Positions 17,979 through 25,941 of a DNA stretch of 64,000 bases are shown here, one piece after another. Numbering within the stretch: position 1 is the first letter of the stretch; every line of letters begins with the position of its first letter. Under the pieces are notes generated by a model, which had not been told where the DNA came from, ran no database searches, and was given only the letters and a program-made list of their open reading frames with translations. Source of the stretch: Acidimangrovimonas pyrenivorans (GTDB taxonomy: Bacteria > Pseudomonadota > Alphaproteobacteria > Rhodobacterales > Rhodobacteraceae). The DNA lies in the NCBI RefSeq assembly GCF_042643245.1, contig NZ_JBHRSK010000007.1, positions 62,001 to 126,000 on the forward strand, in the 5' to 3' direction. The position numbers and the translations under genes were made by a program.

Positions 17979-18973
17979 TCTTCCAGACCCCGATCCTCGC
18001 CCTGCTGCTGGTCGCCACCCTGGCCGCCGTGACCGCGCTATGGAGCAGCGGCTTCGCGCTCCGGGTGCTGCGGCACTGGGATCTGGCCAATATGAGCCGG
18101 GCGCAATTGCGCCTGGAGCGCACGACCGAGCTGGTCTCGACCCTGTTCGGCGCGGTGATGATCGCCGAACTGGCGGCGCTCTTGCTGTTCGTCTTCAACG
18201 CCGACCGGATGGCGACGCTGTTCGTCGGCGCGATGTGCGCGGTGGGGACGCTGAACGTCAACCCATACGGTTTCCCGGCGCTCTACCTCAAGATCGCGGT
18301 GTTCTTCGCCGCCACCCTGTGGCTGATCCTCGACCGCGCCGACCGGATCGGCCGCGACTACCCGCTGACCCGGGTGAAATACGCCGCGCTGCTGGCGATC
18401 CTGCCGCTGGTGCTGGCCGACGGCGCGCTGGAACTGGCCTATTTCCTCAACCTGCGCACCGACGTCATCACCTCCTGCTGCTCCAAGCTGTTCACGCCGA
18501 ACAATCCCAACCTTGCCAACCAGATGGCCTCGGTCGGCTCGGGCACCGCGCTTTGGCTGCTGGGCGCGGCCGGGGCGGCGGTGCTGCTCAGCGGTGTCGC
18601 GGCGCTGGTCCGGCGCAAGGGCTATGCGCTCTACGCCGCCTGCTCGGCGCTGTTCTTCGCCGCCGGGCTGACCGCGGTGGTCGCGACGATCTCGCTCTAT
18701 GTCTACGAGAACCCGAACCACCACTGCCCGTTCTGCATCCTCAAGCCGGAATACGGCTATTACGGCTACGCCCTCTACGTGCCGCTGTTCCTGGGCACCG
18801 CGCTCGGGCTGGGCGCCGGGATGCTGCAACCCTTCGCCCGCATCCCCAGCCTGTCCGACCGGCTGCCCGGGCTGATGCGGCGCCAGCTGCTGTGGTCGCT
18901 GGCCGGCTTCGGGCTGTTCGTGCTGGCGGCGCTCTGGGCGATCGCCCGGTCGCACCTGATCCTGTTCGGCTAG
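17975..18973 (+). CDS. Polytopic membrane protein with two cysteine pairs
   Basis: 332 residues and about eight hydrophobic segments. It contains a CC pair (Cys168-Cys169, in TSCCSKLF) and a CxxC (Cys251-Cys254, in NHHCPFCIL next to two histidines), both near membrane boundaries. The family is not recognised. The HHCPFC motif resembles redox or copper-binding sites of thiol-disulfide membrane enzymes, without proof. It overlaps the ATPase gene by 4 bp and ends the operon, so it is a likely membrane partner of the NosL/ABC system. Its last 4 bp overlap the convergent GGDEF gene. Confidence 0.75.
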   Translation: MIFQTPILALLLVATLAAVTALWSSGFALRVLRHWDLANMSRAQLRLERTTELVSTLFGAVMIAELAALLLFVFNADRMATLFVGAMCAVGTLNVNPYGFPALYLKIAVFFAATLWLILDRADRIGRDYPLTRVKYAALLAILPLVLADGALELAYFLNLRTDVITSCCSKLFTPNNPNLANQMASVGSGTALWLLGAAGAAVLLSGVAALVRRKGYALYAACSALFFAAGLTAVVATISLYVYENPNHHCPFCILKPEYGYYGYALYVPLFLGTALGLGAGMLQPFARIPSLSDRLPGLMRRQLLWSLAGFGLFVLAALWAIARSHLILFG

Positions 18974-20175
18974 GCGCCGGTGCCATCACCCTCCCGGACC
19001 GGCGCCGGCCCCGCCACCAGAGCCTCGGACCAGACCGTGACCCGGCCCCGGCCACCGTGCTTGGAGGCGTAGAGCGCGCGGTCGGCATCGTCCATCATCC
19101 GCAGCGGCTCGGGCCGGTCATAGAAGGGCGAGACGGTGAGGCCGACGCTGGCGCCGACCCGGCAGGGCGTGCCCAGGCAATCGATCGGCTGCGACAGCCG
19201 GGTGATGATGCGTCGGGCGATGCCCGTCAGCCGGTCGATATGGATCGGGCCGGGGAACAGGACCACGAATTCGTCGCCGCCGATCCGGGCAATGGTGTCG
19301 CCGGCCCGGACCTCGCTGCCCAGCCGGCGGGCGACGACACGCAGGACGTGGTCGCCGGCGGCATGGCCGAAGTTGTCGTTGACCTGCTTGAAGCGGTCGA
19401 GATCGAGATGCATCAGCCCGAAATCGACTTCGGCCCGCAGCAGCCCCTCGAGCACCTGATCGAAGCCGCGCCGGTTGGCCAACCCGGTCAGCGTGTCGGT
19501 CAGCGCCTGCTCCTCGGCGGTCAGCTTGGCCTGCTGCAGCCGGCGGTTGAGATCGTGCAGCTCGCCCATCACCACGCTCTTGGCCTCGGCGAGATAGAGC
19601 ATCTCGACGGTCAGGTCCGTCGGGGCGAAGTCGGCGTCGGTCAGGCCGTGGGCGCGCACCGCCTCGGCCACCGAGATGCCGAAGGACAGGTTGACCAGTG
19701 CCCCCTGGTCCTCGGCCAGCGGCATGGCCAACCCGCGAAATCCGGTGCCCGGCCCCTGCCGCAAGCGCAGGTGCAGCCGGGTGCCGGCCTGGTGCAGCAA
19801 GGCCGCCATGTCGGCGATGCCGCGCGGCCGCCGCAGCTCGAACAGATCGAAGAAGCTGCCGGCCGGCGACGGAGCGGCGGCGATGCAGCCGGCCGGCAAC
19901 AGCTTGGCCAGGGTCGGCCCGGCGGCGCGGATGCCGCCGGCGGCGTCGAGCCACAGGAACATCGGCATCAGCTGCGCCAGCGCCGGCGCCTCGATCTTCA
20001 GCACCTCCGGCCCTGAAAGCCCGCCGGCGGCATCGACGCCGCCCTTCGCGGCGGCGCTTTCCACCGCCGGGGCCACCGCTTTCCCCGCATCCCGTTCCGG
20101 CGGCTCCGGCCGCCTGCGCCGGTCCCCGGGCGCCGCCGCCTTCGCCGTCCGCTTTGGTCCCCGCCCCTGAGTCAT
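18970..20175 (-). CDS. HNOBA-domain diguanylate cyclase
   Basis: 401 residues from ATG 20175, which sits 4 bp after the H-NOX stop; the frame runs on upstream inside that gene. A low-complexity head (1-50) is followed by an H-NOX-associated (HNOBA) domain at about 55-200, a coiled linker, and a GGDEF domain at 225-390. The active-site GGDEF (299-303) and the inhibitory I-site R290-A-G-D293 are both intact, so c-di-GMP synthesis with product inhibition is expected. No EAL domain is present. In characterised pairs, NO-bound H-NOX controls such enzymes. The gene order H-NOX then GGDEF supports that coupling. Confidence 0.88.
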   Translation of the reverse strand: MTQGRGPKRTAKAAAPGDRRRRPEPPERDAGKAVAPAVESAAAKGGVDAAGGLSGPEVLKIEAPALAQLMPMFLWLDAAGGIRAAGPTLAKLLPAGCIAAAPSPAGSFFDLFELRRPRGIADMAALLHQAGTRLHLRLRQGPGTGFRGLAMPLAEDQGALVNLSFGISVAEAVRAHGLTDADFAPTDLTVEMLYLAEAKSVVMGELHDLNRRLQQAKLTAEEQALTDTLTGLANRRGFDQVLEGLLRAEVDFGLMHLDLDRFKQVNDNFGHAAGDHVLRVVARRLGSEVRAGDTIARIGGDEFVVLFPGPIHIDRLTGIARRIITRLSQPIDCLGTPCRVGASVGLTVSPFYDRPEPLRMMDDADRALYASKHGGRGRVTVWSEALVAGPAPVREGDGTGA

Positions 20176-20179
20176 CGCC

Positions 20180-20776
20180 TCAGTTCCCCGCGGCAAGCGC
20201 GAAGTGCCGACCCTCGGCGAAGCTGTGATCGAGCAGGTGAATCGAGATCGTCTCGGCCCCGCCCTCGGCACCACCCTCGCGCCCGGAATGATCGAGCAGC
20301 ACCAGCGCGCCGTAATCGTCCGCCATCGCCCGCAGCACCCCGACCAGGACATGGACAGCGCCGGCCGGCCCACCACGGCACAGCAGGGTGAACTGGCCGC
20401 CGCCGCGCTCGATCAGCTCGAGCTGCGGCAGGTCGAGATCGGGCACGGCGAGGTGGCCGCGCCCCGGCAGGTCATCGAGCGAACGGAGAAAATCGAGAAA
20501 GCAGACCCCGCCGAAGCGCAGCAGCCGGCGCAGCGGTTCGAGGTTGGGATGGGAGACCAGATAGGTGCCCAGATCCTCGAGCACCGTCTCGCGCGGGCGG
20601 CCGAGCACCGCGGCCGCGGCGTCGAGCAGCGCCTCGGTCACCGCGTCGTCGTAATGCAGCATCGTCTCGAAACTGTCGACGTCCAGCTGCGCCGCCTGCA
20701 CCACGCAGCGCCACCGGTCCTGCCCGTAAGCATCTCGAAGAAAACACTGAATCGATCGGTTGATGAGGCCGTGCAT
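20180..20776 (-). CDS. H-NOX (heme-NO-binding) domain protein lacking the usual heme ligand
   Basis: 198 residues. The N-terminus MHGLINRSIQCFLRDAYG and the segment VLEDLGTYLVSHPNLEPL identify the H-NOX/HNOB fold. In canonical H-NOX the proximal heme His sits in the NLDxLH segment; here the corresponding LDDLP puts Pro104 there, and the nearest His is four residues later (His108). The Tyr-x-Ser-x-Arg heme-propionate motif is also not visible in the FTLLCRGGPAG region. It may therefore bind no heme, or bind it differently. It is followed at once by its HNOBA-GGDEF partner. Family assignment is sure; NO sensing is not. Confidence 0.82.
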   Translation of the reverse strand: MHGLINRSIQCFLRDAYGQDRWRCVVQAAQLDVDSFETMLHYDDAVTEALLDAAAAVLGRPRETVLEDLGTYLVSHPNLEPLRRLLRFGGVCFLDFLRSLDDLPGRGHLAVPDLDLPQLELIERGGGQFTLLCRGGPAGAVHVLVGVLRAMADDYGALVLLDHSGREGGAEGGAETISIHLLDHSFAEGRHFALAAGN

Positions 20777-20864
20777 GTTACCCGTCCATTTGCCTGTTCG
20801 CCCTTTTTGCGCGTCAGCTTAGGTCCGGGGGGTTAACAAAGTCCGAATGGGACCGGGATATGCG

Positions 20865-22637
20865 CTAGGGCAGAATGAGAAATTGCCGCTCTTCCAGCCG
20901 CAGCGCATTGAGGGCCGCCGGGCCGATGGTGAAACGGCCGTCGAGCAGGCGCGCCAGGGTGGCCGCGGCCGGTTCGCCGCCGGTGCCGAGCCGGGTCAGC
21001 TCGGTCGTCGCCGGACGGCCGATGGCGGTGCCGTCGCCCTCCGGCGAGAAGGCGTCGATGCGCAGGAAACCGGTGGCGTCGCGGTAGAACAGCAGCGCCT
21101 CGGAGCCGGGATGATCTGGCAGGAAATCGCCCGCGACCAGCACGCAGCCCGGGCGGCCGTCGGGCAGCGGCCGGCGGCAGGCGGTCAGCCAGGTCCGCAG
21201 GTCCTCGGGCGCCGCCGCCGCCAGCACGGCGTCGCGCAGTCCGGCCCCGTCCTCGGGGCGCAGCGGCAGCAGCTCCCTGAGCTGGGCGCGCAGCCGCTCG
21301 GCATCGCCCGCGGTCAGCGGCTGGCCTGGGCGCAACGGGGCGTTGTCGAACTGTTCGAGCCGGGCGCGCAGGGCGTCATGGCCCTCGGTCTGGGACAGTG
21401 CCCGCAACTGCTCCAGCGCCGCCGCGCCGGCCAGGCCGAGCCGGTCCTGCAGGCTGGCCAGGTCGATGCGGTCGGCGCCGACCTCGCCGGAGGTGTAGCG
21501 GGCAAGCTGGTTGCGGGCCGAGATTTCCTCGGCATTGAACAACGGCGTCAGCCACAGCGCGGCCAGCGCGATCACCGCCAGCGCCATCACCGTGTTGCCG
21601 CGCCGGATCCGCACCATCCAGCGGCCGCGCAGCAGCACCGAGACGGCGTAGAGCAGGCCGTAGACCAGCACCAGCCCGGAACCGGTGACGCCGGCAATCC
21701 GCGCCGGGGTGAGGCCGTATTGCCCGACCCGCAGCCACATCGCCCAGCCCGCCAGCCCCGCCAGCACCGGCAGCATCAGTGCCAGCGCCTGGACCGAGAC
21801 CAGCATCACCGGGTGGCGCACCGCCTCGGAATTGCTCTCGTCGAGCGCGGTCGAGATCAGCGTCGCCGCCGCCACCGCCATCATCAGCAGCGTCGTCGCC
21901 ACCGAGAGCTGGCCGAACAGGTCGGTCAGGCCGCGCAGCGGCAGGGCCAGCAGGAAGACCGCGACCACGACCGTGACCACCGGCAGGAGCAGCCGCAGCA
22001 GGCGCAGCACGAGGAAGGGCGAGACATAATCCGACAGCTCGTTGATCACCGCCAGCGCGAGGCCGAGGATGAAGCCGCTGAAGACGAAGGGCACCGCGTC
22101 GATCTCGAGCAGGTCGTGGATCACGTGCAGCCCGACGAGGCCGAACAACGCGTCGGAGAGCGTCACGACGACCCAGGCGACGCCGACGAACAGCCAGGCG
22201 GCGGCATAGCGCACGACGATGCTCCAGGACTGGCTGAACAGCGTCGGGTAGTGGCGCCAGCCCTCGGGCCCGGCGGCGGCGATCAGGTAGGGCAGCGGCA
22301 GGGCGGCGAGGAGGAACCCCGCCAGCATCGACTCGGGGGCGTGGATCAGCTGCGCCGGATCGGCGAAACGGGCGCTGGCCCAGAGCAGCAATCCCGCCGC
22401 CGGCGCCGCCAGCACCAGCGCCGAGACGATGGCGCGGACGACCCGCAGCGGCCCGGCCAGCGCCAGCAATGCGCCGAAGAACACGGCCGCGAAGGCCGAG
22501 AGGAACAGGTGCAGGCGCGGCTCGACCACGGTGCGGTCGAAGACATCGACCAGCAGGTAGAAGCTCAGCCCGCCGCCGGCCCCGGCCAGCGCCAGGAACA
22601 ACCGCATGCCGGCGACGCGTCCGATCTCTCGTGCCAA
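20865..22637 (-). CDS. DUF4153 polytopic membrane protein
   Basis: 590 residues. Roughly ten hydrophobic segments fill the first 380 residues, with HYPTLFSQSWSIVVRYAAAW and LIHAPESMLAGFLLAALPLPYL among them, as in DUF4153 proteins. The last 200 residues are soluble and Leu/Arg-rich, ending ALNALRLEERQFLILP. Function of the family is unknown. It lies upstream of the H-NOX gene on the same strand with an 88-bp gap and downstream of the MttB-family gene; co-regulation is possible but not shown. Confidence 0.75.
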   Translation of the reverse strand: MAREIGRVAGMRLFLALAGAGGGLSFYLLVDVFDRTVVEPRLHLFLSAFAAVFFGALLALAGPLRVVRAIVSALVLAAPAAGLLLWASARFADPAQLIHAPESMLAGFLLAALPLPYLIAAAGPEGWRHYPTLFSQSWSIVVRYAAAWLFVGVAWVVVTLSDALFGLVGLHVIHDLLEIDAVPFVFSGFILGLALAVINELSDYVSPFLVLRLLRLLLPVVTVVVAVFLLALPLRGLTDLFGQLSVATTLLMMAVAAATLISTALDESNSEAVRHPVMLVSVQALALMLPVLAGLAGWAMWLRVGQYGLTPARIAGVTGSGLVLVYGLLYAVSVLLRGRWMVRIRRGNTVMALAVIALAALWLTPLFNAEEISARNQLARYTSGEVGADRIDLASLQDRLGLAGAAALEQLRALSQTEGHDALRARLEQFDNAPLRPGQPLTAGDAERLRAQLRELLPLRPEDGAGLRDAVLAAAAPEDLRTWLTACRRPLPDGRPGCVLVAGDFLPDHPGSEALLFYRDATGFLRIDAFSPEGDGTAIGRPATTELTRLGTGGEPAAATLARLLDGRFTIGPAALNALRLEERQFLILP

Positions 22638-22769
22638 GGCTGTCTCCCCTTCAGTCCCCCGATCGGCAGACTAGTCCCGGCAGGCGGCGAGCGCCAGACT
22701 CTCGCCGGCGCCCGGCGATCACGGTGCGACGACGGATGCAACCCTGCAACCCTGCACTCGGGCAGGGAA

Positions 22770-22786
22770 ATTCCCGCCGCGGGAAT
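22770..22786 (-). terminator. Hairpin after the MttB-family gene
   Basis: The 17-base inverted repeat ATTCCCGCCGCGGGAAT lies 8 bp past the mttB-like stop. On the minus strand it is followed by TTTCCC, a short U-tract. Plausible intrinsic terminator, not a strong one. Confidence 0.4.
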
Positions 22787-22793
22787 GGGTGGA

Positions 22794-24350
22794 TCAGAAA
22801 TCGGTGGGGGCGCCGCCCTCTTCCTTGCGCCGGGCGACGAATTCCATCAGCGCCGCCTTGTTGTCCTCGTCCATCGCCGGCGGTTCGAAATCGGCCAGGA
22901 TCGCCTTGTAGAGGCGATGCGCCCGCTCCTGGGTCCAGACCCCGCCATCGGCCATCCAAGCCTCGTAGTTGCGCCAGTCGCTGGCGAAGGGCTGGTAGAA
23001 GGCGGTGGCATAGCGTTCCTGGGTGTGCTGGCAGCCGAAGAAATGCCCCTGCGAGCCGACCTCGCGGATCGCGTCCAGGGCGATGTCGTCCTCGGTCGTG
23101 GCGAAGGTCTGTTCCTCGAAGTAGCGTTGGATCATCTGCAGGATTTCGCAATCCATGACGAATTTCTCGGGCGACGCGATCAGCCCGCCCTCGAGCCAGC
23201 CGGCGGCGTGGTAGACGAAGTTCGCCCCCGAGGAGACCGCGGACCAGAGCGAGTTCGAGGTCTCCCACATCGCCTGCCCGTCGGGCACGTTGGCGGCGCA
23301 GACGCCCGAGGCGCGCATCGGCAGCCCGTAGTAGCGGGCAAGCTGGCCGGTCATCTGCGTCGCGCGCATGTATTCCGGGGTGCCGAAGGCCGGGGCGCCC
23401 GACTTCATGTCGACATTCGAGGTGAAGGTGCCGATGCCGACCGGGCAGCCCGGCTTGATGTATTGCAGCAGCGCGACCGCCGCCAGCGCCTCGGCCAGGC
23501 TGAGCGCCACCGCGCCCGACATCGTCACCGGCGCCATCGCGCCGGCCAGGGTGAAGGGCGTGACGATCACCGGCTGGCCGCGCCGCGCCAGCCGCATCGC
23601 GCCGTCGAGCATCGGGAAGTCGTGCTTGAGCGGCGAGACCGAGTTGATGTTGGTATACATCCGCGGCTCGGCCTCGAATTCCTCGTGGCTCAGACCGGCC
23701 GCGAGCCGGGTCATCTCCATCACGTCCTCGACCCGTTCCTTGCCCAGAGAATAGGCATGGACGACCTTGTCGGTCATGATCAGCTTCTCGGCGAGGCAGT
23801 CGAGGTGGCGGATCGACGGGTGGATGTCGATCGGCTCGACCGGGTAGCCGCCGGCGACGTGGATGCAGTTGAAATACTGCGTCAGCTTGATGAATTCCTG
23901 GAAGGTGGCGAAGTCGCCCGGCCGCTTGCCGCGCTCCATGTCCCAGGCGTTGGGCGGCGAGGAGACGTTGACGAAGACCATGTGCTTGCCGCCGACGGTC
24001 ACCGCCCGGTCGGGGTTGCGCGGGGTGATGGTGAACGGGCCCGGAGCCCGGCGCACCATCTCCATGACGAAATCCTCGTCCATGCGGACATTGGTGCCGG
24101 TCACCTTGCAGCCGGCCTGCCTGAGGAGGTCGCAGGCCTCGGGATTGAGGAACTCGATGCCGATCTCGGACAGGATCCGCATCGTGCCGCGATGGATCGC
24201 CTGGACGCCGTCGGCGTCCAGCGGCTCGGTCGGGCGGTCGGGATTGACGGGGATGCGCCACGGCATCTGGTCGATGGCGTGGTGGCCGGCGCGCGTCTGG
24301 TGGCCCGCCCGTCCCCCGGCGCGGCGCCTGCGGCCCGTCTGTTCGTTCAT
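22794..24350 (-). CDS. MttB-superfamily (trimethylamine/glycine betaine-type) methyltransferase, non-pyrrolysine
   Basis: 518 residues with a basic leader, then the MttB-family TIM-barrel sequence: IHRGTMRILSEIGIEFLNPEA near the start, PRMYTNINSVSPLKHD in the middle, and ATTEDDIALDAIREVG near the end. No in-frame amber codon interrupts the gene, so it belongs to the non-pyrrolysine branch, whose known members demethylate glycine betaine, proline betaine or similar quaternary amines onto a corrinoid protein. No corrinoid protein or reactivase gene is in the window, so the acceptor must be encoded elsewhere. It stands alone between a DUF4153 gene and a HAD phosphatase gene. Confidence 0.85.
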   Translation of the reverse strand: MNEQTGRRRRAGGRAGHQTRAGHHAIDQMPWRIPVNPDRPTEPLDADGVQAIHRGTMRILSEIGIEFLNPEACDLLRQAGCKVTGTNVRMDEDFVMEMVRRAPGPFTITPRNPDRAVTVGGKHMVFVNVSSPPNAWDMERGKRPGDFATFQEFIKLTQYFNCIHVAGGYPVEPIDIHPSIRHLDCLAEKLIMTDKVVHAYSLGKERVEDVMEMTRLAAGLSHEEFEAEPRMYTNINSVSPLKHDFPMLDGAMRLARRGQPVIVTPFTLAGAMAPVTMSGAVALSLAEALAAVALLQYIKPGCPVGIGTFTSNVDMKSGAPAFGTPEYMRATQMTGQLARYYGLPMRASGVCAANVPDGQAMWETSNSLWSAVSSGANFVYHAAGWLEGGLIASPEKFVMDCEILQMIQRYFEEQTFATTEDDIALDAIREVGSQGHFFGCQHTQERYATAFYQPFASDWRNYEAWMADGGVWTQERAHRLYKAILADFEPPAMDEDNKAALMEFVARRKEEGGAPTDF

Positions 24351-24488
24351 CGCGTCGTCTCCCGGCTTGCGGCCCTGTTCCGGCCATCGCCGGTCTAATC
24401 TGAGGCCTGCGGCGCGATGCCAGTTGAGTGTTCGCGACGAATTCGGTCGTTTTTGAGATACCCGCCCGAATCCGGCCCGGGATGCCCC

Positions 24489-25211
24489 CTAGCCGGCGAC
24501 GGTTTCCGCCGGTTCGGCGCGGCCGAGCGCGTCGAGCCAGCCGGGCAGATGGCCGATATGCGGCAGCACCGCCTCGGCCAGCGGCGCCAGTTCCTCCTCG
24601 CTGGCAACCCCGGTAAGCACGGCGACGGCGCGCATCCCGGCGGCGCGGCCGGCAACCAGGTCGTGGCGGCTGTCGCCGACCATCACCACCCGGGCCGGGT
24701 CGAGCCCGAGCCCGTCGGCGAAGGCCAGCAGCATGCCCGGATGCGGCTTGCCGCCATGGCCGGAATCGAAGCCGGCGACGAAGTCGAACTGCGCCGCCAC
24801 CCCGGCGCTGTCGAGATTGGCGCGGGCGGCCTCCTCGGCGTCGTTGGTCGCCACGCCCAGCTTGAGGCCGCGGCCACGCAGCTCGTCCAGCAGCGGCGCC
24901 AGCGGCAAGGGCGGCACCTGCGGCGTGCCGGCCGACATCGCGTTCATCTGTGCCACCAGCGCCGCCGGGGTCTTGCCTGGCATCAGCGGCAGCAGCGCCG
25001 CGGCGACCTGTTCCGGCGTATGGGCGATAACCGGGCTGTCCGGCGCGAAGCGGTTCTCCGCGAAGTCGAAGCCCAGCGCCTCGCCCAGCACCTGGGCCCG
25101 GTCGGCATCGCCCTCGGAAAGCTCGAGCAGCAGGGTCGTGGCCCAGTTGCCCCACGTGGCGTGGAAGTCGAAAAGGGTGCCGTCCTTGTCGAACAGAATG
25201 GCTGCGATCAT
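24489..25211 (-). CDS. HAD-superfamily hydrolase (phosphoglycolate-phosphatase-like)
   Basis: 240 residues from ATG 25211, which has AGGAGG at good spacing; the frame opens 17 codons earlier without a ribosome-binding site. HAD motif I is ILFDKDGTLFDF (nucleophile Asp and acid Asp), motif II is LGVATNDAEEA, the Lys motif is GGKPHPGML and motif IV is VMVGDSRHDLVAG. A helical cap lies between motifs I and II. This is a subfamily I phosphatase; the substrate is unknown. It is divergent from a MarR-type regulator across a palindrome. Confidence 0.85.
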   Translation of the reverse strand: MIAAILFDKDGTLFDFHATWGNWATTLLLELSEGDADRAQVLGEALGFDFAENRFAPDSPVIAHTPEQVAAALLPLMPGKTPAALVAQMNAMSAGTPQVPPLPLAPLLDELRGRGLKLGVATNDAEEAARANLDSAGVAAQFDFVAGFDSGHGGKPHPGMLLAFADGLGLDPARVVMVGDSRHDLVAGRAAGMRAVAVLTGVASEEELAPLAEAVLPHIGHLPGWLDALGRAEPAETVAG

Positions 25212-25266
25212 CTGGGGTCCTCCTGAAGGGCGCAGAATCGCCCAGGCCGGCGGTTTATGCAACGTG

Positions 25267-25292
25267 TCAATCCGCCGGCCCCGCCGGATTGA
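25267..25292. promoter_or_regulatory. Palindrome in the HAD/MarR divergent promoter, probable MarR operator
   Basis: TCAATCC and GGATTGA form perfect 7-bp arms around a 12-bp GC spacer, which itself is nearly symmetric. It lies 55 bp from the HAD start and 31 bp from the regulator start. MarR proteins typically bind such sites in their own divergent promoters; assignment is by position and symmetry only. Confidence 0.5.
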
Positions 25293-25323
25293 CTTGATCC
25301 TGCCGATCGCCCAGACAGTCGGA

Positions 25324-25773
25324 ATGTCCCAGGGCTACCGCCTCCACGCCTCGCTGCTCTACCAGCTGACCCTGACCTCGCGCCTGCAGGAACGGCGGCT
25401 CGAGGACGGGCTGCGGCGGCTCGGGCTCAGCCGCATGACATGGTGTATCCTGCTGGCGGTTCAAGTCGAGGGGCTGACCCGGCCCTCGGAAATCGCCGAG
25501 TTCATCGGCACCGACCGCACCGCCACCTCGCGCGCGCTGCGCCAGATGGAGGCGGCGGGCTGGCTCGACCGTCACGGCGGCACGACAGACCGGCGGACGA
25601 CCCGGGTGGCGCTGACGGAGGCGGGCAAGGCGCTGGTCGACAAGGCGACGCCGGTGGCCGAGGACAACGCGGCCCATTTCCTCTCCAAGCTGCCCGCGGG
25701 CGGGGCCGAGGCGCTGGCCGAGCTGCTGGCGGCCCTGCGCGAGGGCGAGCCGCGCAACCTGCTGCGGTTCTGA
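25324..25773 (+). CDS. MarR-family transcriptional regulator
   Basis: 149 residues. A winged helix-turn-helix of MarR type spans about residues 30-100, with recognition region PSEIAEFIGTDRTATSRALRQME and the wing LDRHGGTTDRRTTRVALTEAG (the Asp-x-Arg wing signature is present). Flanking helices would form the dimer. Start ATG 25324 is chosen because the long upstream extension of the frame overlaps the divergent HAD gene. It probably regulates itself and the HAD gene through the palindrome at 25267; its ligand is unknown. Confidence 0.88.
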   Translation: MSQGYRLHASLLYQLTLTSRLQERRLEDGLRRLGLSRMTWCILLAVQVEGLTRPSEIAEFIGTDRTATSRALRQMEAAGWLDRHGGTTDRRTTRVALTEAGKALVDKATPVAEDNAAHFLSKLPAGGAEALAELLAALREGEPRNLLRF

Positions 25774-25941
25774 ACCTTCGGCGCCGGTGCCGGCCACTTC
25801 CGGAGATCGCGCCCCGGCCATCGCTTGACAGCCATCGCCCATCTCCGGACCGCCCAGCGGCCCGGAGCGCGCCCGACCCCGCCCGCCAGGGCGGGCGCGA
25901 TCCTCCGCCTGACCGGCCTTCCACCGAGGCTTTCCGCCCCG

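Noticed and set aside
20847..24398. Very long plus-strand frame (1183 codons) across the DUF4153 and MttB regions
   Set aside because: It is antisense to two recognisable genes, is Arg/Gln/Gly/His-rich and has no domain; such shadows are common at high GC.
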